Below, piece by piece: positions 1-5,359 of a DNA stretch of 10,160 nt. Location of the stretch: assembly GCA_014238775.1 (NCBI GenBank), contig JABAAK010000005.1, positions 1-10,160 of the forward strand, read 5' to 3'. How positions within the stretch are numbered: the stretch's first letter is position 1; every line of letters begins with the position of its first letter. A model generated the notes under the pieces. The model ran no database searches, had not been told where the DNA came from, and was given only the letters and a program-made list of their open reading frames with translations. Source of the stretch: Candidatus Paceibacter sp. (GTDB taxonomy: Bacteria > Patescibacteriota > Minisyncoccia > Phycocordibacterales > JABAAK01). A program made the position numbers and the translations under genes.

Positions 1-483
1 GGAAAAACTTCTTTTGAAAAACTGATTGCAAAAAACATTAATTTTAATTTCATAGATATTGATAAAAAAATAGAAAAAACTAACCCGAATTGGAAGCGCA
101 TCGCTACCGAAAATCCAGAAAAATTTAATAAAATAGAAAGGGACGCTTCACTATCTATACCCTTTGACTTGAAACACACAATCATTTCCCCAGGTGGAAG
201 TGTTGTATATGATGATGAAGTTATGAACCATTTTAAAAAAATCTCAATTGTTATATATATTGAAAGTTCTGCAAAAAAATTATTAAACAAGATAAATGAC
301 CCCTCAAAAAGAGGGATTGCTGGACTAAAGACAAAAACATTTGCATAAATTTTAGAAGAGAGACATCCTTTGTATTTAAAATATGCAGATGAGGTGTTTC
401 CTGTTGGGGAAGAAACTTTTTGCAAAGGAAGAGAAAAACTTGAAAGACTTATTATAGATTTACTACACTATCAAGACAGATAG
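1..483 (+). pseudogene. Shikimate-kinase-like P-loop kinase, 5' end outside window, interrupted by TAA
   Basis: Reading frame 1 begins inside a P-loop (GKTS at bases 1-12) and continues as a small kinase. A Walker-B-like FIDIDKKIE, then ISPGGSVVYDDEVM and RGIAGLKTKTF, resemble the shikimate kinase fold, where GG.V and an Arg-containing lid are usual. An in-frame TAA at 346-348 stops the frame, yet the same frame continues for 44 more codons to TAG at 481-483. These encode ILEERHPLYLKYADEVF, which looks like the conserved C-terminal helix of the family. The TAA falls where a Glu or Gln codon would be expected, so a single substitution could explain it. TAA ends several normal genes here, so recoding is unlikely. 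The product is either a truncated protein of uncertain activity or a dead gene, and a sequencing error is possible. The true substrate is unknown. The hpt promoter begins right at its end. Confidence 0.7.
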
Positions 484-487
484 ATTT

Positions 488-500
488 TATAATATATACT
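488..500 (+). promoter_or_regulatory. Predicted promoter -10 region of hpt
   Basis: TATAAT lies at 488-493 and a second box TATACT at 495-500, 16 and 9 nt before the ATG at 510. Either would give a very short leader. No convincing -35 and no Shine-Dalgarno sequence is visible. The boxes overlap the tail of the upstream kinase remnant. This is a pattern match only. Confidence 0.5.
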
Positions 501-509
501 ACTAACAAC

Positions 510-1073
510 ATGAAACTACTGTTATCAAACGAAAAAATAAAGAAAAGTATAACAAAAATAGCAGACGAAATCAAAAAAGAGTATGGAGAAGAAATCAACA
601 ACATAACAATTTTAAATGTCCTTCAAGGTGCATCGTGGTTCACTACATATCTCACACAAGAACTAGATACGACTCACATCATAGTAGAAAACATAATTGC
701 AAAAAGTTATGAAAAAACAAAATCCACGGGAGTTGTAACACTATCAAACTTTCCTCCTAAAAAAACAATAGATCATAGACATATAATAATAGCAGACGAT
801 GTATATGACACAGGTACCACAGCAAAAGAACTACAAAAATATATAAGTGAAAACTATTCTCCAAAATCAATAAACTTTGTTTTTATGTTAAACAAAAGCA
901 CTTCAAAACAGATGTGTGAAAAGAAAAATATAGCTTGTAGTATAGGACATAAGTTTGTTGTAGGGTTTGGGCTTGATTATGACGGACACTGTCGAGGATT
1001 AAAAGATATATATGTGATTGAACCATCAGATATAGATGACATAGAAAGCACAAAATCTTCTTTTGCTAAATAG
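510..1073 (+). CDS. hpt: Hypoxanthine/guanine phosphoribosyltransferase-type enzyme
   Basis: This 187-residue type I phosphoribosyltransferase probably joins a purine base to PRPP to make IMP or GMP in the cytoplasm (purine salvage). The PRPP loop is IIIADDVYDTGTTA at residues 92-105. The pyrophosphate loop VLQGA is near 37-41 and a flexible-loop KSY is at 65-67. KFVVGFGLDYDGHCRGL at 148-164 matches the HGPRT base-binding region, including the Lys that reads the purine and the Asp of GLDY. Length is normal for bacterial HGPRT. The acidic pair in the PRPP loop is DD rather than the common ED. ATG 510 is chosen because it follows the -10 boxes and opens the fold cleanly. It stands alone, between a broken kinase gene and a convergent membrane protein gene. 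Base specificity (hypoxanthine, guanine or xanthine) cannot be read from sequence. Confidence 0.85.
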   Translation: MKLLLSNEKIKKSITKIADEIKKEYGEEINNITILNVLQGASWFTTYLTQELDTTHIIVENIIAKSYEKTKSTGVVTLSNFPPKKTIDHRHIIIADDVYDTGTTAKELQKYISENYSPKSINFVFMLNKSTSKQMCEKKNIACSIGHKFVVGFGLDYDGHCRGLKDIYVIEPSDIDDIESTKSSFAK

Positions 1074-1089
1074 ATTTTTTAAAAAATCT
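1072..1089. terminator. AT-only palindrome across the convergent hpt/bactofilin-like stops
   Basis: An 18-nt perfect palindrome (AGA, six T, six A, TCT) spans the stop codons of two convergent genes, TAG 1071-1073 and TAA 1081-1079. It could form a weak bidirectional hairpin with T-runs on both strands. It has almost no G-C pairs and little room for a loop, so its strength as a terminator is doubtful. Confidence 0.3.
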
Positions 1090-2167
1090 TCTTAAATAGT
1101 TTGTTTATCGTTGCACCGAGAACAAAAACCCATCCTATGATTGGTACAAAAACAAGTATCGGTATCTTAGAAAAGATTAGTATTACAACAACCACGATGG
1201 TTGTATATATTGCAAAATGAAAATCTTTTTTGATAGACAAACAAATAGCGTCGGCAATCGTGACGATTAAACATATGACAGATGATGCAAACAAACCAAA
1301 AAACATAAACAAAGTGAGTAGTCCCACAAACCAGTTTATTATAAAAAGAAATACAACCAGAGGAATAAAAACAATCAAAGAGAGAATACCGGTGCAAACA
1401 GAATATACAGGACGGTGTCGAACAGAATTCCACAACGACCACCCTTTTTTATTGTTAAACAAGATACCAACCAAAAGCCCAAAAGCAAGAACAGAAAACA
1501 ACTTAATAAATACAAACACGAAGTTGTACATGTTTTCGTCATCCTCTTTTGTGTATTTTTCAATCTCTTTATCGAACGAAGCAGTTTCATTTATGTATGC
1601 CTCGCTAGATATTTTTTTGTTTTTTCCTTTTATAGTTAGTTTTCCACCTATTTTGGCTGTATCTGTGACAGTGATATTATCCCCTATAAAAACAAGATTT
1701 CCTTGTGTCTCCCCAGAAAAGACCAGATCTTTTCCTATAAAAATAAAATCTTCTTCAATGAAGGAACTGCTTTTTATATAAGTGGAATTATTTAGTGTAA
1801 TCAGTGAGCCATAGATAGATGATGACAAGACAACCTTGTCTGCGATTATTTTTGCATCGTTTAGTATATCTTCTTCTATAGTAATTAGCTCACCAAACGC
1901 AAATAGATTACCTTTTAGTCTTTCGTCTATTATCAAGTTTTTACTGACCGAAAAGAAATCCTCTCCTACAGAATCTTTTTCACTTAACACTGATATATCC
2001 TCTATCGCATAATGGTCATTTCCTATGTTAATACTTAAAGAAGAATTTTCTTTTATGTGTTCTGTTTTTTCTCCTTGATTTATGAAAAAGAAAATAGGTG
2101 AAACAAAAAACAAAACTATTACACCAAAAATAATTGCTTTTGTTTTTTTATTATGAAAATTTATCAT
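1079..2167 (-). CDS. Bactofilin-like beta-helix protein with C-terminal membrane domain
   Basis: This 362-residue protein has an N-terminal hydrophobic segment (residues 11-29; signal peptide or anchor). A region of short repeating strands with glycine turns (about 75-180) follows, with lines such as GNLFAFGELITI and GNLVFIGDNITV. Four or more hydrophobic spans (about 215-237, 254-282, 284-310, 318-352) complete it. The repeat resembles the bactofilin / polymer-forming cytoskeletal fold (DUF583 type), a right-handed beta-helix. In this layout the helix would lie outside the membrane, unlike classical cytoplasmic bactofilins. It may shape or scaffold the envelope, but that is inference. ATG 2167 is supported by a TATACT box exactly 6 nt upstream. 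It converges with hpt and diverges from tsaD. Confidence 0.65.
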   Translation of the reverse strand: MINFHNKKTKAIIFGVIVLFFVSPIFFFINQGEKTEHIKENSSLSINIGNDHYAIEDISVLSEKDSVGEDFFSVSKNLIIDERLKGNLFAFGELITIEEDILNDAKIIADKVVLSSSIYGSLITLNNSTYIKSSSFIEEDFIFIGKDLVFSGETQGNLVFIGDNITVTDTAKIGGKLTIKGKNKKISSEAYINETASFDKEIEKYTKEDDENMYNFVFVFIKLFSVLAFGLLVGILFNNKKGWSLWNSVRHRPVYSVCTGILSLIVFIPLVVFLFIINWFVGLLTLFMFFGLFASSVICLIVTIADAICLSIKKDFHFAIYTTIVVVVILIFSKIPILVFVPIIGWVFVLGATINKLFKKIF

Positions 2168-2173
2168 ATACTA

Positions 2174-2184
2174 AGTATATTATA
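2174..2184 (-). promoter_or_regulatory. Predicted promoter -10 boxes of the bactofilin-like gene
   Basis: On the minus strand TATACT (2179-2174) ends 6 nt before the ATG at 2167, overlapping an upstream TATAAT (2184-2179). The nearer box predicts transcription starting at or next to the ATG, i.e. a leaderless mRNA. No Shine-Dalgarno sequence is present. Confidence 0.5.
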
Positions 2185-2216
2185 ATGCAAAAAAACCTCG
2201 GAAGGTTTTTTTGCAT
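2185..2216. terminator. Perfect 14-bp hairpin, terminator-like, between divergent genes
   Basis: The left arm 2185-2198 (ATGC, seven A, CCT) and right arm 2203-2216 (AGG, seven T, GCAT) are exact reverse complements around a 4-nt loop. The arms carry an A7 and a T7 tract, so the element looks like a bidirectional intrinsic terminator on either strand. Its place is odd. It sits between two divergent genes (bactofilin-like leftwards, tsaD rightwards), where no annotated transcript should need ending. It may insulate the two promoters, end a short unannotated RNA, or be left from an older arrangement. Confidence 0.6.
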
Positions 2217-2280
2217 CGCTACAATATAAATACTGTAACTATGGCTAAAGTATAACTAATTTTATAAATTTTCAAATTAT

Positions 2281-2303
2281 GTGGATTCTGTGGATTCTGT
2301 GGG
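2281..2303. repeat. Short tandem direct repeat upstream of tsaD
   Basis: The 9-mer GTGGATTCT occurs twice in a row (2281-2298), followed by a partial GTGGG. Another GTGGA occurs at 2341. This could be a protein-binding site or chance slippage. No known operator is recognised. Confidence 0.4.
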
Positions 2304-2350
2304 AAACCTTAAAAATGTTATATCTATTAGGTTTTCTTTTGTGGAAAATA

Positions 2351-2359
2351 TGCTATTGT
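2351..2359 (+). promoter_or_regulatory. Possible extended -10 of tsaD
   Basis: TGC TATTGT (TGn plus a -10-like hexamer) ends 8 nt before the tsaD ATG at 2368. The spacing again predicts a very short or absent leader. The hexamer is weaker than those of neighbouring genes. Confidence 0.35.
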
Positions 2360-2367
2360 ATATTTGT

Positions 2368-3561
2368 ATGAAGGTACTCGCCATAGAAACAAGTTGTGAT
2401 GAAACAGCTATTTGTATTGCAGAATCGGATAAATCAGAAAAAAACTCTTCAATATTTGCTAAAGTCAAAATACTTGGAGACTCTCTTATCTCACAGGTAA
2501 ACCATCACGCATCGTACGGTGGTGTTTACCCGACACTGGCTGTTAGAGAACACAAAAAAAACCTATGCCCTGTTTTGTTTGATGCTCTCAAAGCTGCAAA
2601 AATGTTTAAAAAGGAAGAGAACCACACAAAACTAGGTTCTGTAGAAAAATATTTATCAAGAGAAAAAGAGTTGTTGATTGATTTTAAAGATAAGATTACA
2701 AAAATAAAACCTCCTTCCGTGGACGCGATAGCTGTGACGTCAGGTCCTGGGCTTGAGCCAGCTTTGTGGGTTGGTATAAACTTTGCCAGGGCTTTGTCTT
2801 TTTATTGGGACATACCTCTTTTTGCAGTAGATCATATGAAAGGTCATATAATATCTGCTTTGTTTTCTGATGGGGTTTTGTCTGCGCCGCCATTTCCCAT
2901 GCTTTCAATTTTACTTTCTGGCGGACACACAGAACTTGTATATTCAAAAGAAAAAAATAACTATAAAATTATAGGGCAGACCAGAGATGACGCGCTAGGT
3001 GAGGCATATGATAAGGTTGGTCGTATGCTCGGACTACCTTTCCCTGGTGGATATGAGGTTGCTTGTTGTGCAGAAAAAGCAAGAGAAGAAAATATCCCCG
3101 GAGTAGTGTTTCCTATACCGATGAATACAAATAAAAGCCTAGATTTGTCCTTTTCTGGCTTAAAAACAGCTGTTAAAAGACATATTGGGGGTTTAAAAGG
3201 CTCAAAATTAAACAAAACAGATGTATGTCAGATATCTAGAGGTTTTGAAGATGCTGCTATAAAATCAGTGACAAATAAGGTCAAAAAAGCTATGGAACAA
3301 TTTAATGTTTCTAGTGTTGTTTTGGGTGGTGGTGTAAGCGCAAATAAATTTTTAAAAGAGGAACTTAAAAAAATACTTGAAAAAGATGTATCTTTTGGCG
3401 GGCGAAAAAAGAGTTTATTCTTACCAAAAAAAGAACTATCTACAGATAATGCGATTATGATAGCACTTGCACATATATGGGAGGAAAATCCTTTCCCTGT
3501 TTGTTTGGATTCCATATCTGCAAATTCTACACTGTCTCTTGATTCGGAGTTTAACAAATAA
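2368..3561 (+). CDS. tsaD: TsaD, tRNA N6-threonylcarbamoyladenosine (t6A37) transferase
   Basis: TsaD (Kae1/Gcp family, ASKHA fold) moves the threonylcarbamoyl group onto A37 of ANN-decoding tRNAs, normally with TsaB and TsaE. The start MKVLAIETSCDETA is the family N-terminus. Metal ligands appear as HMKGH (residues 156-160) and the Asp of STDNA (358-362). The ATP-site signatures are SGGHTEL (184-190), EAYDKVGRMLGL (212-223) and GGGVSAN (320-326). At 397 residues it is longer than typical bacterial TsaD (about 335-345). The extra length includes a charged insertion around residues 78-112. From memory, such insertions are common in Parcubacteria. An in-frame GTG at 2281 would add 29 residues that match nothing in the family, so ATG 2368 is preferred. 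No other t6A genes lie in the window. It is followed at 47 bp by hsp20, which has its own promoter. Confidence 0.95.
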   Translation: MKVLAIETSCDETAICIAESDKSEKNSSIFAKVKILGDSLISQVNHHASYGGVYPTLAVREHKKNLCPVLFDALKAAKMFKKEENHTKLGSVEKYLSREKELLIDFKDKITKIKPPSVDAIAVTSGPGLEPALWVGINFARALSFYWDIPLFAVDHMKGHIISALFSDGVLSAPPFPMLSILLSGGHTELVYSKEKNNYKIIGQTRDDALGEAYDKVGRMLGLPFPGGYEVACCAEKAREENIPGVVFPIPMNTNKSLDLSFSGLKTAVKRHIGGLKGSKLNKTDVCQISRGFEDAAIKSVTNKVKKAMEQFNVSSVVLGGGVSANKFLKEELKKILEKDVSFGGRKKSLFLPKKELSTDNAIMIALAHIWEENPFPVCLDSISANSTLSLDSEFNK

Positions 3562-3596
3562 GAAGTCACTTACCTTTGTATGCTATTATTATGATA

Positions 3597-3602
3597 TATA
3601 AT
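3597..3602 (+). promoter_or_regulatory. -10 box of the hsp20 gene, leaderless spacing
   Basis: A perfect TATAAT ends exactly 6 nt before ATG 3609, so transcription should begin at or beside the A of the start codon. Only a poor -35 candidate (CTTTGT or TTGTAT, about 3574-3581) is seen. There is no CIRCE-like inverted repeat and no other heat-shock operator visible. Confidence 0.6.
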
Positions 3603-3608
3603 ATACAT

Positions 3609-4169
3609 ATGAAAAAAAGAAGGAACAAAAACATTTTCGGAGATTTTTTTGACAAGTTTGAAAACAAATTTATGCGTGGACGAAAAGAGTATGAGGATGA
3701 AGAATATGATGATGATGATTATGAAACAGAGGAAGATGGTGAGTATGAGGATGATTCTGAATATGAAGAGGAAGACAGAGATGTATACGAAGAAGATGAG
3801 TACGAAGAACAACAAAATATAAAAGAACGACCTGGAGATGAAGTTTCTTTAGAGATAGACTTAATAGAAAAAGATGATTCACTTGAACTATATGCACCTG
3901 TACCAGGAATAAATTCAGAGGAGGTAGATGTATCTATCACACATGACAATGTAACAATCAGAGCAGAAAAATGTGTAAAAGAACAAACAACAGAAAATTC
4001 TTTTGTTATAAATGAAATTTTTTGCGGTCACTTAGTCCGTAGTATTGATTTGCCATCAGAGATTGAAGTAGATAATTCCACTGCCTCTGTAGAGCACGGT
4101 ATGCTACATATCAAAATGCCAAAAATAAACAAAGAAAAGAAGAAGAGGTTGGACATTAAGAAGAAATAA
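3609..4169 (+). CDS. Small heat-shock protein (Hsp20/alpha-crystallin) with acidic Tyr-rich N-terminal region
   Basis: This 186-residue protein should be an ATP-independent holdase that binds unfolding proteins in the cytoplasm. The alpha-crystallin domain spans about residues 79-172. It starts VSLEIDLIEKDD, has YAPVPGINSEEVDVSI (a variant of the P-G beta strand), and ends with ASVEHGMLHIKMPK, equivalent to the family A-x-x-x-n-G-v-L motif. Before it, residues 28-68 are almost entirely Glu, Asp and Tyr with scattered Gly and Ser, surely disordered and strongly negative. The first 25 residues and the C-terminal KINKEKKKRLDIKKK tail are basic, giving a charge-segregated chain. The usual C-terminal I-x-I/V anchor appears only as LDI. 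ATG 3609 is chosen over an upstream in-frame ATG at 3576 because the TATAAT box lies between them. A terminator follows at 4208-4235. Confidence 0.88.
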   Translation: MKKRRNKNIFGDFFDKFENKFMRGRKEYEDEEYDDDDYETEEDGEYEDDSEYEEEDRDVYEEDEYEEQQNIKERPGDEVSLEIDLIEKDDSLELYAPVPGINSEEVDVSITHDNVTIRAEKCVKEQTTENSFVINEIFCGHLVRSIDLPSEIEVDNSTASVEHGMLHIKMPKINKEKKKRLDIKKK

Positions 4170-4207
4170 ACCTGATACTTTTTCATTCGGTGTTTATTTA
4201 GTTAAGG

Positions 4208-4235
4208 TAGTTTCACATTTTGTGAAACTATTTTT
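4208..4235 (+). terminator. Rho-independent terminator downstream of hsp20
   Basis: A 10-bp perfect stem (4208-4217 with 4221-4230, TAGTTTCACA / TGTGAAACTA) with a 3-nt loop is followed at once by TTTTT (4231-4235). It lies 38 nt after the hsp20 stop and ends just 2 bases before the 3' end of the convergent tRNA-Phe. On the minus strand there is no U-run after the hairpin, so it is primarily a plus-strand terminator. Confidence 0.8.
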
Positions 4236-4236
4236 G

Positions 4237-4310
4237 TGCTTGGGGTGAGACTCGAACTCACGACCCTTCGCTCTTCAAGCGAATGCTCTAACCAACTGAG
4301 CTACCCAAGC
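4237..4310 (-). tRNA. trnF: tRNA-Phe (GAA)
   Basis: On the minus strand a complete cloverleaf is visible. The acceptor stem is GCTTGGG/CCCAAGC (7 Watson-Crick pairs) and the D stem GCTC/GAGC. The anticodon stem TTCGC/GCGAA holds loop TTGAAGA, so the anticodon is GAA (Phe). The variable loop has 5 nt, the T stem is GTGAG/CTCAC with loop TTCGAGT, and the discriminator is A at 4237. The 3' CCA is not encoded (ACAAA follows), so a CCA-adding enzyme is needed. Its first base directly follows the stop codon (TAA, 4313-4311) of the upstream 97-residue ORF. Both therefore probably share a transcript that RNase P cuts exactly at the end of the mRNA. Confidence 0.96.
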
Positions 4311-4604
4311 TTATTCTTCTTTTGTATCTTTCTCTGGTAAAATGTCTTTAAGAAAATTTGATGTCCTATCAAAAATAGAAAGTTTTTCTTCTACATTAGA
4401 TTTTACATCGGAAATTTTTCCTACTACTTTTCCATATGTAGAATAAGCAAAATACATTATAGATCCAAAAATAATAAGCTTTATAAAGAACTTTATCTTT
4501 TTTGCCCTTGCAGAAGAAACCAACATATGGTTGTTACTTTTGACAAGTTCTTTTATCTCATCAAGTTCTTCTTTGTCGCTTTGATTTTTGTTATTTGAAA
4601 ACAT
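4311..4604 (-). CDS. Small single-pass membrane protein with flanking helices, unknown function
   Basis: This 97-residue protein has a charged N-terminal helix (residues 10-35, KEELDEIKELVKSNNHML). One hydrophobic span lies at about 38-57, and a second amphipathic helix (60-92) contains SDVKSNVEEKLSIFDR and an acidic tail. Its layout, 'helix with NN-ML, basic patch, one membrane span, coiled tail', resembles small hypothetical proteins I recall from Parcubacteria. No function is known to me. A TATATA box ends 5 nt before ATG 4604, fitting the leaderless pattern. It lies between tRNA-Arg and tRNA-Phe on the same strand, and its stop codon touches tRNA-Phe. Low-complexity composition is normal for this genome, and nothing suggests transfer. 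Confidence 0.7.
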   Translation of the reverse strand: MFSNNKNQSDKEELDEIKELVKSNNHMLVSSARAKKIKFFIKLIIFGSIMYFAYSTYGKVVGKISDVKSNVEEKLSIFDRTSNFLKDILPEKDTKEE

Positions 4605-4635
4605 ATATTTATATATTTGCTTACTTTTTTAGTAT

Positions 4636-4660
4636 ATAACAAAACTATTTTTTTTGTTAT
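4636..4660 (-). other. AT-rich hairpin in the tRNA-Arg 3' trailer
   Basis: A 9-bp inverted repeat (ATAACAAAA / TTTTGTTAT) with a 7-nt loop begins 3 nt after the 3' end of tRNA-Arg on the minus strand. No U-tract follows it, so it is a weak terminator at best. It could mark the 3' processing site. Confidence 0.3.
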
Positions 4661-4662
4661 TG

Positions 4663-4734
4663 CCTCCCCAGAAGGAATCGAACCTTCATCTGACCCTTAG
4701 GAGGGGTCTGTTCTGTCCGTTGAACTACAGGGAG
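4663..4734 (-). tRNA. trnR: tRNA-Arg (CCU)
   Basis: The minus-strand cloverleaf has acceptor CTCCCTG/TGGGGAG (two wobble pairs) and D stem GTTC/GAAC. Anticodon stem GACCC/GGGTC holds loop CTCCTAA, so the anticodon is CCU, reading AGG. The variable loop has 4 nt, T stem GAAGG/CCTTC has loop TTCGATT, and the discriminator is G at 4663. The anticodon arm and 4-nt variable loop match bacterial tRNA-Arg(CCU). CCA is not encoded. It starts 14 nt after the glutaredoxin stop, so co-transcription with that gene is likely. AGG codons occur here (for instance in hsp20 and the division-like gene), so the tRNA has work to do. Confidence 0.93.
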
Positions 4735-4748
4735 AGTACAAAAACTTA

Positions 4749-4991
4749 TTAGTCTTTGATATCAAAGACTTCTTTTAATTTTTCTGCTTCAAACCCTACA
4801 AACATCTCTCCATCTACAAATGTCACTGGAACCCCTAGCTGCCCGCTTTTCTCTACTAGTTCTTTTCTCCTTTCAGAATCTGAAAGGACATTATATTCTA
4901 TAAATTTTATTTTGTTATAAGCAAAGAAATCTTTTATCTCTTTACAAAAATGACAAGTTGGTGATGTGTATATTTCTACTTTTTTTTCCAT
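4749..4991 (-). CDS. Glutaredoxin-family thiol-disulfide oxidoreductase (CHFC)
   Basis: This 80-residue thioredoxin-fold protein is of glutaredoxin/NrdH type. It has strand KVEIYTSPTC, the redox motif C-H-F-C at residues 13-16, and the cis-proline segment GVPVTFVDGE (53-62). VGF (65-67) follows, then a final helix. Two active cysteines predict dithiol reduction of cytoplasmic protein disulfides, possibly for ribonucleotide reductase. Whether glutathione or thioredoxin reductase recharges it is not visible. The frame extends to a GTG at 5006, adding five residues (MYNKN). ATG 4991 is preferred because family members begin there and a perfect TATAAT ends exactly 6 nt upstream. The extension would also span that promoter. 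It is followed by tRNA-Arg at 14 nt. Confidence 0.88.
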   Translation of the reverse strand: MEKKVEIYTSPTCHFCKEIKDFFAYNKIKFIEYNVLSDSERRKELVEKSGQLGVPVTFVDGEMFVGFEAEKLKEVFDIKD

Positions 4992-4997
4992 ATTTTT

Positions 4998-5003
4998 ATT
5001 ATA
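4998..5003 (-). promoter_or_regulatory. -10 box of the glutaredoxin gene, leaderless spacing
   Basis: TATAAT (minus strand, 5003-4998) lies 6 nt before ATG 4991 and 2 nt after the stop codon (5008-5006) of the upstream gene. No -35 match is seen at 16-18 bp. The spacing equals that at hsp20. Confidence 0.6.
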
Positions 5004-5005
5004 CA

Positions 5006-5359
5006 CTACTTTCTATCTAAAAGGTTAAAATCTTCAAATTTTGGAGAAAATATTTCATCTTTGTTATAATCAGTCTTTAGATTTTTGAGTTGCACCACAA
5101 ACTCACCGTCCCCCCCTTCTACCAAAACAAGTCTCCTATATTTTTCTTCTGAAAATGATCCTTTTTTGTTTGACTCTTTTAACTCTTCTACCAGAGTTTT
5201 TCTAAGTTCATAATCCATTTGTTTGTTTGAAAGATATTTTTGTGAACTTTTAAATTCTTTTACAGTTTTTGATACACCTATAATCGTAGAAAAAAGCAAA
5301 AGTAAAGCCACGGGAAGAAAAATTATCACAGGTATTATGTTTCTTTTTTTTATTTTCAT
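5006..5359 (-). CDS. DivIC/FtsB-like single-pass membrane protein (putative septum formation initiator)
   Basis: This 117-residue protein has a basic N-terminus and one hydrophobic span (about residues 9-29). A charged, heptad-like helix follows (31-66, SKTVKEFKSSQKYLSNKQ and on). A short module EEKYRRLVLVEGGDGEFVVQL (71-91) comes next, then a polar tail. This order (membrane anchor, coiled coil, then 'R-x-x-x-x-lV-x-x-GE-vv') is that of FtsB/DivIC proteins, which pair with FtsL and activate septal peptidoglycan synthesis. The family call rests on layout and weak motif likeness, so it could be an unrelated anchored coiled-coil protein. Its ATG lies 15 bp from the ATG of a divergent microprotein gene. 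Its stop is followed immediately by the glutaredoxin promoter. Confidence 0.5.
   Translation of the reverse strand: MKIKKRNIIPVIIFLPVALLLLFSTIIGVSKTVKEFKSSQKYLSNKQMDYELRKTLVEELKESNKKGSFSEEKYRRLVLVEGGDGEFVVQLKNLKTDYNKDEIFSPKFEDFNLLDRK

Noticed and set aside
346..348. Alternative genetic code as an explanation of the in-frame TAA
   Set aside because: TAA, TAG and TGA all end well-supported genes in this window (for example tsaD, lepA and murJ), so none appears reassigned.
1230..1781. Plus-strand open frame of 183 codons opposite the bactofilin-like gene
   Set aside because: The minus-strand protein has coherent topology and a promoter. The opposite frame is basic, repetitive and unlike any family.
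2185..2229. A 14-codon leader peptide frame (MQKNLGRFFCIATI) right after a TATAAT box
   Set aside because: It lies mostly within the perfect hairpin, whose symmetry explains the frame. There is no run of regulatory codons and no downstream attenuator.
2281..2367. N-terminal extension of TsaD from GTG 2281
   Set aside because: The added 29 residues match nothing in the TsaD family, which starts at MKVLAIETS. The extension covers a tandem repeat and the likely promoter.
3562..3608. Heat-shock operator (CIRCE or HAIR type) before hsp20
   Set aside because: No matching inverted repeat is present, only an AT-rich -10 box.
4992..5006. GTG start for the glutaredoxin, five residues upstream
   Set aside because: It would place the TATAAT box inside the coding region, and family proteins begin at the internal ATG.
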